In this document: positions 1 to 13,184 of the stretch, piece after piece
How the letters are laid out: each line of letters opens with the position of its first letter
Numbering within the stretch: position 1 is the first letter of the stretch
From: Dryas octopetala
Lineage: Eukaryota > Streptophyta > Magnoliopsida > Rosales > Rosaceae
Length of the DNA: 64,000 bases
NCBI GenBank assembly: GCA_963921425.1
Contig: OY992834.1
Span: 3,596,001-3,660,000, forward strand
Direction of reading: 5' to 3'
Notes under the pieces: model-generated
Database searches by the model: none
Told to the model about the DNA's origin: nothing
The model's input: the letters and a program-made list of their open reading frames with translations, nothing else
Position numbers and translations under genes: made by a program

Positions 1-1
1 T

Positions 2-400
2 TTCCCTACAAACTATTCCAACCCATCTGCAACTGGACCAAGCTACCCGCCAGCAACCGGACCAAGCTACCCGCCAGCAACTGGACCAAGCTATCAGCCG
101 CCTCGAACTCCTTCACCACCTCCCCCACCTTCTAATGTTGGGTACATACCCACTCTTCTCCTAAGAACAGATCGAATGCCTCAAGCCTATATTAATATGC
201 CATCATCTGGAGCACCGCCTGGCCACAGTGGAGCACCGCCTGGTCATGGCAGAGCACCTGGTTTTGGAATGGGAATTGGAGCTGGAGCGCTGGCAGCTGG
301 TGCTGTGATCTTTGGGGATGACTTTATGTCAGGGTTTGATGTTCCTTCAGGCTTACAAGATGCTAGTCTTACCATATCAACTGATCCTCCTTATTTCTAA
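2..400 (+). CDS. SRC2-like C2-domain protein, C-terminal part (cut by left edge)
   Basis: The frame is open from base 2 to a TAA at 398-400, giving about 132 residues with no start. It begins in a proline/tyrosine-rich linker containing three near-identical ATGPSYPP-type octads, then a PSPPPPPS stretch. It ends with a glycine/alanine-rich segment reading GAGALAAGAVIFGDDFMSG. That closing motif is the hallmark C-terminus of SRC2/soybean cold-regulated C2-domain proteins, which bind membranes through an N-terminal C2 domain and take part in calcium and stress signalling. The C2 domain itself lies outside the window, so the assignment rests on the tail alone. The octad repeats could vary in number between alleles. 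Confidence 0.8.
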   Translation, partial: FPTNYSNPSATGPSYPPATGPSYPPATGPSYQPPRTPSPPPPPSNVGYIPTLLLRTDRMPQAYINMPSSGAPPGHSGAPPGHGRAPGFGMGIGAGALAAGAVIFGDDFMSGFDVPSGLQDASLTISTDPPYF

Positions 401-773
401 CCAAGTTTGTAATTAGTATCAGTAATCATGTTTTAATAAATTAACCAGTAGAAAGACACTTCAACTTGTTTATCTGATATTGTTCGACTCTCTTTCTTAC
501 AATATGATATCAGTACAGAGCAAGAATGCTCACAGGGTTTGCTCCATTCCCAAATCACAGATGATCAAATGAAAAACTATTGGTCACTTATTAATTACAG
601 CTACTGTATATCGAAGTATATATGGGCATTCCGCATTTCTTTGTTGAACATAGTTTCCAACGTCCTAAGCACTTCACATATAAACTCAGAACATTCTGAT
701 GTTAGTTTTCTTCATCAAGCCCACCATTTTTCTTCATGAGATACTAACAAGGGGTTTAGCCATATAGGAAACT
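401..773. other. Convergent 3' intergenic space
   Basis: This is the 3' flank of the SRC2-like gene meeting the 3' flank of the alpha/beta hydrolase on the other strand. It is AT-rich and I see no coding or structured feature in it. Confidence 0.6.
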
Positions 774-3303
774 TCAAACTATAACTTGTAGAGTCTGCTC
801 CTGCGAATTTTCAAAAGCTCTTTGCAGAAATTTCTGAACTACTGAAACAAACTCATCAACTTTCTCTTCATGTGGCAAGTGCCCACATTGCTTTATTACT
901 TCAAGGCAAGATCCAGGTATGGCTCGTGAAAGTCTCTCAGCATTCCACGAGGGGACAATCCGGTCATTGTCACCCGTAACAATCAGGACTGAGTTTCAAA
1001 GAGAGAATGACTTAGTATCAGCATTAACAATGTATCTGCACCACTAAAAATAAAAACTAGTTGTCTGGTCTAAGGAGACTTTCCTCCTACTGTCTTACCT
1101 GATTGAAGTTTGCCTTCCAATTGACTATTTCAATATCAGGCTTCAACCCATTTTTACACCAAGTGGGAAAACTATAGGGTTATAACCGTTACCTGGACAT
1201 GAGATATCACGAAGTCTTTTTGCCAATGGTGGTTTTGATTCAGAGGAAGTGTCTGTAAGCATTGCTACTGTGTACTCCGCAAGTGCCTTGTCCCAACCCT
1301 TGGTCCTCAATGGCTGCATGTGGTACTAACAGGTGAGCATTCTGCTCCACAAAATCAAAAGCATAAAAGAAGGCAAAACTATTAACGATAATAACCTTCG
1401 TGTAACCATTTATGACATGTTCAGTGACTTGATTCGAGTCATACCATGCATTCCTAACAGCAGCAACACCAAATTTATCAATGACCATCCTTATCTGAGC
1501 ATCATGTGGTAAGTCACTGTCAGATATAGCACATGTATCTAAAAGGAGGGGGGGTAAGAGGAATATAGCAAAAAAGAGGGCAACAATATTCAGGAAAACA
1601 ATTATCAGTTATATCTTGAATATATCTTGAACAACAAAACATACTCAAATAGATAACCATTGTACTGGATTAAACAGATTTTTCTAAGCCATTTGACGTT
1701 TAGCTTTGGTTGGCTGGAACATTAATTCAATTTGAGAGTTTCTGAAAGCTCAAGTCAAATACAGCACAATATCATCCAGGAGAGAAATTCATTACCAGCA
1801 TTACAGCCAGGGTAGAGCGTAGAATAGCTGACAAGAATTTCTTATACAAGGAATTGAGCATAACTGTCATCCCTTTCACCATTCCCACTATTGCCTGTAA
1901 AATAAATCTAGTAAACTTGGACAAAATCTTGGAAATCTGGATAAATGGATTCCCTAGAGTGTTTGAATTTGACCCATCTTCTTTAGTCTGGTTATCTTCT
2001 CCCGACTGATTTCCCTCAACAGCGTTTCCAATAGTACGTGGGGCCAAAATCACTGGAGCAACTAGGATCAGAGCAGCAACACGTTCTGGGGCTTCAAAAT
2101 AGGAATCAACTGCTACAAGAGAACCAGCTGAATGCCTGAGATTTTGGAGAGATATTGGCTTTCAGATTTAAATTTATAATAACAATAATCATAATTGAGA
2201 AACTTTATTATTTCTCCTAAAGATTTTATATATAGTCAAAAGGCAAAAAATGAGACTTAATCTCAATGGGAGTACGAAACAAATTGACTTCTCAGCTGAG
2301 AAGTACATACCCCACCAAAATTGCCTTCTCGGCTGCTAGAAAATCAATGAAGTACAAGGTAGCAAGCACTGAAAATGCCATGGAATATGGATTCACTGGT
2401 TTTGATTCCCCACTTCCAGAAGATGACTGCCTGAAAAGGTTTACTCTTGATGTCAACCCAAAGGCTGGTCTATCAAAGGCAAGAACTTTGGAACCAATGA
2501 CCTCTGCCAACGGCTTCATAACTCGATTCCACGAGAAAACTGAGGCTCCAAAGCCATGTAACAAAATCATAGGAAGGCCAACCTTCTTAGTCTGGCTAGA
2601 GATAGTCTCAGTCTCATGTGGCTGTGATTGTGCCTCATATACCTTGTGGTGCACCTCCACTCCTCTAAACTCACAAAAACAACTATCTGGGTCTGCTAAC
2701 AGTTTTGGATCCACCAGTTCATCTTGATCTATGCCAGCTATTCCCTTCCTTTTCTGCTTTGTTAGCGCATCCAGCAATTGCTCTGGTGGAGATTCGAAGT
2801 AAGCTCAAAAACACACGCACACACACACACAAAAGGCGCAGTAACAAGTAACATCAGACCCGTACCACATATAAAATACCAATTCATTGGTTTGGTTACC
2901 ATAAAGGCATAAAGCAAAACAAGAACCATGGTAAAAAAAAAAAAAAAAAAAAAAAAGCAAAACAAGAATAAAGAATGTTATGAAGAAAAGTACATTAAAA
3001 TGCATACAGAAGAACAGAAATGCATATAAGATAAGGAATTGGGGTACCAGAACCTGAATATTGGGCACCGGAGCCACTGACTGAAGAAGCAGAAGCAACT
3101 GGGAAAGATTTAAGAATGGTGTAGTTTTTGGTATCTGACCCAAATCTTGAAGAAAAGCTTAAGCTGATACTATTTCCATGAAAGCTTGAAACTTTGCTAT
3201 AACTCTTAAGCAAGAGCAAGTCTGGGAACACCCCTACCCCAGCACTGCTCTTCATATGGATTTTGGCGCTGCGCTCAGCCCCCAACCTGATTTTGAAGCA
3301 CAT
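774..3303 (-). CDS. Alpha/beta hydrolase superfamily protein
   Basis: Six coding exons join in phase: 3303-3054, 2803-2311, 2135-1796, 1494-1396, 1313-1193 and 988-774, giving 505 residues. The fold is an alpha/beta hydrolase: an oxyanion-type HGFGASVFSW loop, the nucleophile elbow GHSAG (Ser250, whose first glycine codon is split across the exon 2/3 junction), an acid in TGDNDRIVP (Asp443) and the base in CGHLPHEE (His471). The serine- and basic-residue-rich N-terminus before residue about 100 looks like a transit peptide, so a plastid location is likely but inferred. From memory the closest relative is Arabidopsis At3g10840. The substrate is unknown. A second in-frame ATG at 3255 would shorten the protein by 16 residues. 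Exon 2 is preceded by a (CA)n tract inside intron 1. Confidence 0.9.
2938..2956. repeat. Poly(A) tract in hydrolase intron 1
   Basis: A run of about 19-20 A lies within the first intron of the minus-strand hydrolase gene, close to a (CA)n microsatellite near 2812-2831. Both are simple repeats likely to vary in length between individuals. Confidence 0.7.
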
Positions 3304-3488
3304 GGATATATTGCTATTTAATTAACAATGAAATGAATAATAAAAATCAAAAGAAAGAAATTTTCAATATTTTTCCTCAAAAACGTCGACGTATTACTCA
3401 CAGAACAAAACAAAATCAGTTACCCATATATTTGATTCCAACATAAAAATTTGAAACTCATTGTCGGAAAACTCCGAAGGAGGAAGAA

Positions 3489-5589
3489 ATGGAGGCTCTA
3501 GTGTGCAGGAAATTGGGGGATCCAACAGTACCCATCTCAGAAGAAGGAACAGAGAGAGCAATAGAAGTCGAAAATAGTCACCCAATTCCTGAATTGAAGA
3601 CTCCCACATCGGTGAGGGTGAGAGTGAAAGCTACTAGCTTGAACTATGCCAATTACTTGCAGATACTGGGCAAGTACCAAGAGAAGCCGCCCCTACCTTT
3701 CATCCCCGGCTCAGACTACTCCGGCGTCGTCGACGCCGTCGGACCCACCGTCTCCAAGTTCAGAGTCGGTGACCCAGTTTGCTCTTTCGCCCCCCTCGGC
3801 TCCTTTGCTCAGTTCATCGTCGCCGATCAGAACGAACTGTGAGTTAATCCCTCTCTCTCTCTCCCTCTCCCTTTTTTTTTCTCTCTCTAATGTGGGAATT
3901 GCATGTTGGAAGGTTTGGAGTGCCAGAAGGGTGTGATCTGGTGGCTGCTGGTGCACTTCCTGTAGCATTTGGTACCTCGCACGTGGCTCTTGTTCACCGG
4001 GCCAATTTGACCTCCGGCCAAGTACTCATCTTTATGATCTTCATCTATGTTTGTGTGTATCTGGGTTGTGATTTTTTATGTTTGTTTGTAGGTATTGCTG
4101 GTTCTTGGTGCAGCTGGAGGAGTTGGTCTTGCGGCCGTACAGATTGGCAAGGTCATTGGAGCCACTGTTATTGCAGTAGCTAGGTACTTACTTGTTTCAT
4201 TGTTTTTGTTCTTGTGGGAATTGGGATTGCTTTCAATTCGATTCATTTAGAAATGGGTTTGTGTTATTGGATGCTGAATTTCCAGGGGAGCTGAGAAAGT
4301 GCAGTATTTGAAGTCATTGGGTGTTGATCATGTTGTGGACTCCAGCAGTCAAAATCTTATCCAGAGTGTCAAGGACTTCTTGAAAGCCAGAAAACTTAAA
4401 GGGGTTGACGTTTTGTATGATCCTGTTGGAGGCAAGCTTACTAAAGAAGCCATGAGGCTTTTGAATTGGGGGGCCAACATTTTGGTTATAGGCTTTGCTA
4501 GTGGAGAAGTCCCTGTCATTCCTGCAAATATTGCTCTTGTTAAGGTATGGCTAGTGGCTGTTTCGAGTCCCAAAATATTGCATTTTTTGGCTCAAATGAG
4601 TAATGCTTGCTTAAGATTTAAATGCTTAGAGTAAAATTAGAGTTCAATGATTGATTAGAAGGTAGGCTGTGGAAGTCATTTGGAATTGGCTATGATAACT
4701 AGAATTACCATAGAAGTCTTTGATGTACATGTTATTGTCTTTGAACTGCCAATGTTTGCTTCTAGCATGACATGATGAAGACAAAGAAAAGAGTAGTTTC
4801 CTTAAGTCTAATTGGTCACTAGATATTTCTACTTTTGTTTCCTAAGAAGGTAGTGATTTCAGAACCCAGTTGAAGGTTGAACTGTAACAGGCACCAGTTC
4901 TCAGTTAACTGACTTGTCTGGCTGCTTTAATCATCTAGCCTGTGACATCTGTATATGAAGCCATCATAACTTGAAATATATAAGAGTGATATTGGAGAAG
5001 ACCTTGATGGAAACAGGTGTATAAGATTGATATTGGAGAGCCTTTAATTCAAACAGGAGAGTTAAAAACTGTGTATCTGAAATTTTCTCATAGTCACTGT
5101 ACTTGTATTCACCATTTTGAACAAGTGTCTTGTCTTGTTTTCATTACATAAATATAAAGTATCCAGATGTTCGGCTCCAGTTTATAATGCCCTTTTACTT
5201 ATGCATCACTTTGTACCAGAACTGGACAGTGCATGGACTTTACTGGGGTAGCTACAGAATGCATCGACCAGGTGTTCTTGAAGATTCAATTAGGGAGCTA
5301 CTGTCATGGGTGGCAAGAGGCTTGATCACCATCCGCATTTCTCATACTTACCGCTTGCCAGAGGTCAGGAACTTCTTTACACTCTTTTTTAACCCCCTAA
5401 CAGAAATACAATCTTAGAAGATTTAAGTAAAGCTTTTGCTAGAAGATGTGCCACCACCATTGGTTGTTGTCTGTTGAGTATATGCAGCCAGATATTCTGA
5501 TGGCCGCATAAAAATATATGCAATGAAAGTCAAATTGTGAACATAAATGTACATATGGGTTTTTTCTTACCAACAAACTAGGTTGTCCT

Positions 5590-5629
<40 letters not shown>

Positions 5630-5999
5630 TCTCTACATTGGTATCAACTTATTTGCTAAGGCATCAGTAGTGAGGGTTAACACTAATTGCTTCAAGGGTT
5701 TGGATAGGTTTGGCTTTTGAGTTGTAGAACTCATCATATATTGAACCATATTTAGTATATTTCGTTAAGGGACTTGGTCAATTATTGAACATATAATTTG
5801 GATTCATGATCATTCTGCATGATTTGTTGCTTTAATTTAAATTTATTGTGGAAGTTTGATCATCTGAGCTGTTGTCAATGACTCAATTACTTGTAAATGC
5901 CAGGCCAATCTTGCTTTTTCTGCCATCAAAGATAGGAAAGCCATTGGAAAAGTGATGATTGTTCTCGACAACCAGAGGAGTGTGAGATCAAAGCTTTAA
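3489..5999 (+). CDS. Quinone oxidoreductase-like MDR family protein
   Basis: Six exons: 3489-3838, 3913-4021, 4092-4183, 4286-4544, 5220-5363 and 5904-5999. All junctions are GT-AG and in phase, giving 349 residues. The N-terminal GroES-like part contains PFIPGSDYSGVV and VGDPVCSFAPLGSFAQF. The Rossmann fold follows with the nucleotide-binding loop LVLGAAGGVG (glycines at about 159-165) and then YDPVGG. There are no clustered zinc ligands, as expected for zeta-crystallin-type quinone reductases that use NADPH. It resembles Arabidopsis At3g56460. The next gene downstream is ATG18c/d-like, and in Arabidopsis ATG18d is At3g56440, so this pair looks like conserved microsynteny. The natural substrate is not known. 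Intron 5 holds a 37-nt poly(A) run. Confidence 0.9.
5591..5627. repeat. Poly(A) tract, 37 nt
   Basis: An uninterrupted run of 37 A lies in intron 5 of the oxidoreductase gene. It could be the tail of a retroposed sequence, but the bases before it resemble no element I recognise and there is no obvious flanking duplication. I treat it as a simple repeat. Confidence 0.8.
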
Positions 6000-6611
6000 T
6001 TTGACCAAAATTCAGCTGGGATGGGCGGATTGTAGTCCTAGACACTTAAAATCCATATACTGTCCCTTTCATAGCTTGTGACAAACACATGGTTTACCTT
6101 TTGATCATTGTGATTAAAATAAATGAATAAATTATACATGTAAGATTAGATGGTTTGGTTCCGTGATAATAGTTACGAACCCTGTGATAACTCGTCCGAT
6201 ATATCAACACATCCAATTTAGCCGGATTTATAAGTTTATTTTTCAAAAAATTAAAGAACTAGGAAAAGTAGGTGGAGCACCTTTTCAGATTGCAATTTCT
6301 GAAGCTGAAATAAAAGTGTTAATTCTTATGATTTTTAAGAAAGATAAAAATGACTGCATTTGTTGATATCATATATCAAGGAACCTACGAGACGACTTAC
6401 ATACTCAGCAACATTTATCATTACGAGAAATAATGAAATATAATCATTGGCATTATTTCAGGAAATATATAGTATTATTTTTTGTTTGAACGAGATATAT
6501 AGTAAGGAGGATCAATAAAACAGTTCCAAATATTTACATTCAATGAGCTATTCAATCAGTATGTACACAGGACTAGAAGAATGTATAGCTCCAGGAATTA
6601 TGAGAACAACG

Positions 6612-8933
6612 CTATCTTGGTCTACTGTCAGTTTTCAGAAACCTTACATATTCCTGTTGCAACATCTCACCTCCATGCACTGGATCAAAACTGCACCTGT
6701 AGAAACTGATAAATGCAGACAATATAATGAATCAGAGAGCAGGGTAGGAGGAAGACAGAGATGAAATGGTCCAAGTTTGACAGGAAAAAAAACAACCATC
6801 AAAGTAACTAATGCTATATATTAATGCTGCTGTCTGCCAGAATCACTCTCATTCAGGTCCTTAGCTCAGGCTTTTCACTAGTCGAACTACTACATAATTA
6901 AAAGTACGACTGAAGGGGGGTCAATTTAAGTAATCTTCCTTTCTTTTCTTTTCTATTAATTAAAAAAAATCTTCTTACAATTTCATTCATGAATCCAGAA
7001 AACCATCAAGGAACAATTACTTTAGTTCCAAGACTTTAAGCTAGAGAAAAATGAAAAGGTGCACAAAAATTAATGAAAAGGAAAACGATAACAATGCACA
7101 CACCCATACCTCCCATCCATGCCAACAATGATGACAGTGTTTTGAGAACCAAATGCGGTTATGAATTGAGTGTCTTCTGGCAAGCGGAACTGAGCAAATG
7201 ACCATTCTGAGCTAAAATATTTAGGTAAAACCCCTGGGAAATTGTCAGAAAGATTAGATAGTTATAGAAGAAAACACTAAAAAGTAAAAACTATGTAATG
7301 CCAAAACATTACAAAAAAAAAACTCCAAACCAAAGTTCAGAAACATCATTTGCTTATAGAGATGGAAATATTTACGCCCCTCAAATGACAAATTTCTGTG
7401 CTCTTATGGAAAGTAATAGCTGGGAGAGAACCCACATACTTGACCATATGAAAGTTGAGAACATCCATCAAGTTTCCATATTCAGGTTTCTTTATAGAAA
7501 CGTATCATCAAGTTCCCTTAGCAGTGTCACATGTCAATTTACACAAAATATATTCTTGCTTGAGTTGAACCTTAATACAAAAATGCAAGATATCCAAGCA
7601 CATTACTCGCAGATGATTCATAGTAATTCCAAGTCTTCAAAAATTATTTTTTGGCACATTAGCTTACCTCTCATGAAAGACAAAGATGAACAAGAATTTG
7701 CACCAGTGTTTGGAGATATTAGTGGATCTAGGGAATTTGATGAATTCTGTTGAGACAGTGCTGGCCCTTGAACAGCATTTGAATGAGCAGATAAATCCTC
7801 CCTAACCACTCTAACTCTGAGGCTGAATATATGGACAGTGCCTTTGTCACTTGATGCTGCCAACCACTGGACATTTGGAGAGAGAGCAATACTGTAAATC
7901 TCTGCTCTGTCCACACCTCTGCGTACCTACATGGAGGCAATAAATGAAAGTGAAGTCTTTGCCTTACTAGTGGGCATCATTTCGCCCATACATGAGAGAA
8001 TAATATTATACAAGGAAAATTATGGCTAAATATAAATGACCTTGGTTCTACTTAATAATTCACAGCATGTTAGTGTAAAATAATTACTTTCTAATTCCAC
8101 ATCCCAAGCCATCCATCATAAACTTGAAGAACAATCAAAATTTATAATTAAAAGTTCACAATTCAATATGCTACCTCTTGTAAACGAGTCCCATCCATCG
8201 TGTTGAAGATCCTTATCAAAGTACCCTTTGTACTAGCAGTTGCAAGAAGCAGCCCATCCATTGTTAAGGTGAAGCATGCAATATGAGAATCATGAGCATT
8301 GATTAATTTTGTCATATTCAGCCCAAAATGTTCAATCCGGACTTGTCCTCGTTGAAGGCCTGGGCAAGCCAGCACAGATGTATTTTGATGGTGTGAAAGG
8401 CAGCACAATCCCCTAGGATTTGCTACAGTCTCCATCTGATGCAGCAGCTTTAGATCCATAAAGTTGTAAACATATATCTTGTGTTCAAGAATAGCAACTA
8501 TGCGATCACGTCTTAATTTCACTGAACGGACCTCAGACCTGAATGAAAATTCACCAATACATCGGCTCTGATGATCATCCCAAATCATGACTTTGTTAGG
8601 TGGATATTGGGAATTGTCTCCACTACCAACAAGTACGAGAATGTTGCATCGGAATAGCATCTCAACAATTTTGAATCCCCCACTTTTCAAATCACGTCTG
8701 AAAGTTTCCTTGAAAGGGTCACAGTTATAGATACGAAAACCATTACTCGTGCCTGCAGCAAAGCAACCATAATCCTGATTCCAGGATACAGAGAGTAACT
8801 CTGTTTCGTCACTGTCATTGATGTTCGGTTCAAGTGGGGTAAAAGAACCAGAAGCCCCAGAATCTGGTGATTCATACATGCCAAGCCTTGCGGGTGCAGG
8901 TATTCCTCGAGATGTTGAAACTGTTGAACTCAT
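6612..8933 (-). CDS. ATG18: Autophagy-related protein 18 (ATG18c/d-like, PROPPIN)
   Basis: Four coding exons (8933-8175, 7926-7668, 7233-7110, 6696-6612) join in phase to 408 residues. The protein is a seven-bladed WD40 beta-propeller of the PROPPIN/WIPI type. It carries [14 protein letters not shown] and the phosphoinositide-binding basic motif in the form RRG at residues 255-257, just after exon junction 1, followed by [12 protein letters not shown]. This family binds PI3P and PI(3,5)P2 and works with ATG2 in phagophore expansion. The N-terminus [10 protein letters not shown] points to the ATG18c/d clade rather than ATG18a. The start at 8933 is the first ATG of the conserved N-terminus. The 5' leader probably begins near 9640 and contains an intron, since the sequence just upstream of the ATG is pyrimidine-rich. 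Confidence 0.92.
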
Positions 8934-9639
8934 GAAGGAAGCAGACACAGGTACAAGCAATTGCCACAATCAATTATCACCAGAAACAATAGACAACCTG
9001 GACAGACAGATAACCACAAGTTCAATTCTGCCATTGCCAACACAAAATTCTATATAGGATGCTTCATGCTTCAAATAGAATACAAGTGTTTACATGGGTA
9101 ACTCAGCTAAACACACCCACAACTTCCCACAAGGCCCTAATCTCCAATGCCCATTTCCAGATTCACCAAATTTCATTCATAAGCCATAAACAATAAAAAG
9201 CAAGAATTCGAAAATGCACTTTGCCTAAGGAAAATTGTTGTCAAATAATTAAGGAATGACAAGATTATGGACTGGTAAATCTGGACCAACGAACTGCAAA
9301 GACAATCATATATAAAAACCCAATTACCATCATGAATTTTTACGAGCTTATTAGGGTTACAACAGCCTTTGATAATGATCAGCGAAAAATTAAAACCTTC
9401 ATACCGCTGCAAACCTTCAATCCGAAAATAAATAAATAAATAAAGGAATTAACTGTAATTGAAGAAGAGAAAAAGACAAAGGACATTGAAACAGCAGCAA
9501 TCGAATAGAATTGAAATTCAGAGCGAGAGTCAATTGCTGAATTTCGATGACTGACTTTTTTCTGATCTGAGAGACAATCGTATCTGAGACAGACAGGCCA
9601 GAGCAAACGAGACGACAACGATACGTCTGTGTTTTTCAT

Positions 9640-12220
9640 TTTTTAAAATTTCTTCTATTTTCTTCCCGTCTTTTTTGTTAAAAAATTATTATTATTTATT
9701 CGTTTTGTTTTCATTTTTGTATTTGTGTCTTTGCCTTCGGTCCGTGACTCAGTAGTCCGCATTTCTGGGATTGATTTATTTAAGAAAATTTAAAAATATA
9801 TTATAGATATTATTGGTCGAATTAAAATTTCAATATTATTAATTATGTACCTTAAAATTATCCAACACTGGCAATTACTAATGACAAAAATTTAGAAGAG
9901 ATCACTTGATGCCAAATGTCGTTTCCTTTTTAATTTCAAGGGTGAGGGAGAGATAAGGTAATTAAAATTAGGATATATCAAGCATTTAGTTCCCTTTAAT
10001 CTTAAAGTTTATGTTTTGTTCAATGCCTCCAATGCAATCTAATTAGACATGATAATTTGTCAAGAAATCAAATGCATTATAGAGTCCTTGATTTTTCTTT
10101 ACATAAGCTATCGGATTAAAATATTTTTGATTTAGGTAATTTTTTGCATAAATAAAATTACATAACTTGGTAGGACCAAAAGAGTATTTAATTTCTCATA
10201 ACTACCAACTGATTCGTGTTTGAGCCTCATAAAAACAGAAAAAAGTATTGAGCACTCCTATGCATATCACAAACTCAAGAACTTGTGATTTATAAACAAA
10301 ACATCCTTTCTTTTTGGTAATAAATAATCTCTTTTGGTAAAAAGTTATGCATGCTTAGAGCATTCTTCTTAACAAATAATGCATGCCTTATCATTATTCA
10401 TATTCTTTGATTTTCAATGGCAGAACGGAAACTACCAAAAGCATCAATGCGAGCACTTTTGTCATTAAAATTGCCTTATTGTCATTTACTTAAATAAAAA
10501 AAAATTAAACACAAAAATACCAGTGTAAATAAATTTGGGCATAATACAACCAAATTTGAACTTTATCCTAACAAAAATATAGGACCCAAGCTGGTATCAA
10601 CCATTTAGGTTTGAAACTCCTGAGAAGAAAAACAAAAATAAGGGACCACAGCTAGTGCATGCAATGCAACCAGGTCTTTATTTTCCCTTCCTTATCCAAA
10701 AAAAAAAAATTGCAACCAGATCTGTGTCTGTCTCTGGCAAGAAAATTACAAAAGATAAGGTGTAGTGGAGGAATTCCAAGTTTCATCTTTTTAAACAAAT
10801 GCTGATTTCAGAAAGAGGAACTTCCATGACCTCGAATCATTCCATATATATACATCTCATATAGTCATATGCCATGCATTAACCCATTACCACTCACCGC
10901 CCATTTCCAAAAGGCAAATTATAAATTAGTTAACCCCCCAAAAAAAAAAGAATTAAAATATTTATATATAACCACCTCCAAGAAAGCTGTAAGTATACAT
11001 TGCTGGCTTTTCATATTTGTTCCACGTACACGTGAGTATGGCCATGAGTTTTAATTTTTAAATTAAGTTTATATATATATACAGAGACAGAGTCAGAGAG
11101 AGAGAAAGAGAGATTAGTGTTTAATTATAGTTTTTTTTTTAAAAAAGCATTGAAGAGTACTGAATGGCACAAGTCCAGATGAAAGGAAAGCTGTACAGAG
11201 TGGACATATTTCGATGAACACATGCAAGACAGAAGAGCGAGGTCTTAACAAATAAAGCATATACTGAATACTTGTTTACCTGCGCAAAGATACATTACAG
11301 ATTTACAGCAACCAGTCAATATTCAAGAAAAGGTAGTAAGTTCTCGAAACTTTTCCAGTGGCCGAGTATAGGATTAACTGTGCCTACCACAAATCAATGC
11401 AGCACGAATGCATGGTGCTTGCTGATGTTGCATGTATTGCTGCATGTTACTGATATACCACATGTATATTTAAACTAACCCTTGTTCGACCGTATGTTAA
11501 TTGTACGAATACCGTATGACATAAAAACATATATCATAAACCAAATCAGATAATGAAAAATCTATTTGTATGTCATGAGTATCCATATATAGATGCTTGG
11601 GGTGTACAAGGACATGCAAGACTGTACAAAATGAGATGCTTGGAGTGATAGGTAAGGTAAAAACTGAAGTGGGAAACAGTATGCGTTATATGCATGTCAT
11701 AAATATTGGTACCACAGACGAGAAAATTGGGGGAAAGGGAAAGCAAATGGGGTGCAGGAATGGGAAAAGCACCTGATCGAGCAGGTTTAATTATTTTCAC
11801 TTGTCCAGTGAAAAAAGTAAAAAATATCATATGAAGGGACCAAACCTGCAGGGGTGAAATGATAGATGAGAGACTGTCATCAACTCAACTCAACGGGCAA
11901 TTAGTACAAGTAGCTTCATGGGCCCTCCTCCATGGCACCAATAGTACGGCATATATTTCTATAATCTTGAGGTTCTGAGTTCGAAAGCTACAATCTTTTT
12001 CCTCTTTTTTCTTTTGTTGGTTCGCAAGGTGCATAGTGAAGCTACACTTGAGGTACAGACTCATTCTCTAATAACTTTAACTTTTGGTGTCCTATAAATT
12101 TGAGACTAAGGACTAAAGAAGATGATTTGAAACTAACTAAATCTTTTGCACCAAAGTTTACAAGTGGGTATGTCTAACATTCTTACTATAAACTATAAAT
12201 ATGGAAAAAATGGAGGCAAA
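9640..12220. other. Non-coding spacer between ATG18 and MIR319
   Basis: AT-rich DNA with no open frame resembling a protein. It holds scattered homopolymers, one CACGTG G-box near 11029-11034 and one tiny palindromic MITE (listed separately). It probably includes the 3' flank of the MIR319 transcript near 12220. Nothing else in it is supportable. Confidence 0.6.
11516..11576. mobile_element. Tiny palindromic MITE, copy A
   Basis: About 61 bp. The left end starts ATGACATAAAAAC and the right end is the inverse of ATGACATACAAATAG. The same terminal sequence recurs in four other places in the window, which argues for a dispersed non-autonomous family and not a chance palindrome. No clear target duplication is visible. 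Confidence 0.45.
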
Positions 12221-12427
12221 GGAGAGGAGGAGCTCCCTTCAGTCCAAGCACAGAAAGCGGGAAGTAAAATATCTCCCGCTTCATTCACACAACCACAGTA
12301 GCAACAAATTCCATTGCTGACGATATCCTCTTCTTTTTTCTACTGAGTGCTTGAGTGAATGAGTCGGCAGTTACTTCACAACCCATTCAATCCATTCCAT
12401 GAGTGGACTGAAGAAAGCTCTCTCTCA
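12221..12427 (-). ncRNA. MIR319: MIR319 microRNA precursor hairpin
   Basis: On the minus strand the 3' arm contains TTGGACTGAAGGGAGCTCCT (12247 down to 12228). It matches mature miR319 at 20 of the 21 usual positions and is closest to the miR319c form. The 5' arm at about 12423-12403 reads GAGCTTTCTTCAGTCCACTC, the usual miR319 star arm, and pairs with it. Inside the stem a second paired segment is kept: CCGACTCATTCA on the 5' arm (about 12370-12351) against GAATGAAGCGGGAG on the 3' arm (about 12288-12268). This corresponds to the conserved upper duplex that lets MIR319 be processed from loop to base. miR319 targets mRNAs of class II CIN-TCP transcription factors that control leaf growth. The primary transcript must start to the right, probably before 14250. 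Confidence 0.95.
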
Positions 12428-13180
12428 CCATTTCTTCATTCTTTTCATATATGCATTAATTTATTCTTATTTGTACCAATAAATTAAGCCTAAAGTAAAA
12501 CCCAGCATGCAACTCACTGCACCACCACACATTCATTGGTCGGACTACTACTTCATGTCCTTTTTTCTGACAATATTAATTCATAGAACCAACTAAATTA
12601 ATTAAGATCAAGGAAAACCCACCATGCAACTGTAGTAGTAGTAGCTAGAAGTAGTAGTATTGCACCCACTTCCACACTCAAAAAGAAGTCAGAGTGACAT
12701 TGAGCAAACCTCTGCACATCACAGAAGCAAAGATAATGAATTTTAATATGCAGCTTTCATATTAAAGAAGCTAATGCAAGTACAAGCTATATATATAATA
12801 GTATATTGAGAGCTTTTGCCATTAAAAATGCCCAAAACTAGCATTAAGGGCATTAAGAAAAAGGGAATTAAGATTTAAAAAAAGGTAAAACAAAAAACAC
12901 AGATTTAGATCATTAATTCTTTCTCATTCCCAACTTAGTGACCCAATTTATCACTACCCACAAAATTTAATTTGTAATGGATTAAAGAAGCTATCAATCA
13001 CTAAACATATTGATAACAGATTCACCTTGTGGTTGGTTTCTACCCTCATGAATCCCAGAAGAGGCTAAATAAGAGAAGAAAATAAAACATGTGCATCTGA
13101 GAAATCTAGACTAAAGATTGAAACCCCATTTCCATCATGAACAAGTTCATCAACTAGTTAATTCAAAGTATTAAAAAAAA

Positions 13181-13184
<4 letters not shown>

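Noticed and set aside
5591-5627. 37-nt poly(A) as the tail of a retroposon (SINE or LINE)
   Set aside because: No pol III promoter boxes or reverse-transcriptase remnants precede it, and no flanking duplication is visible.
11965-12000. GTTCTGAGTTCGAAAGC as a tRNA T-arm
   Set aside because: No anticodon arm or acceptor stem at the right distances.
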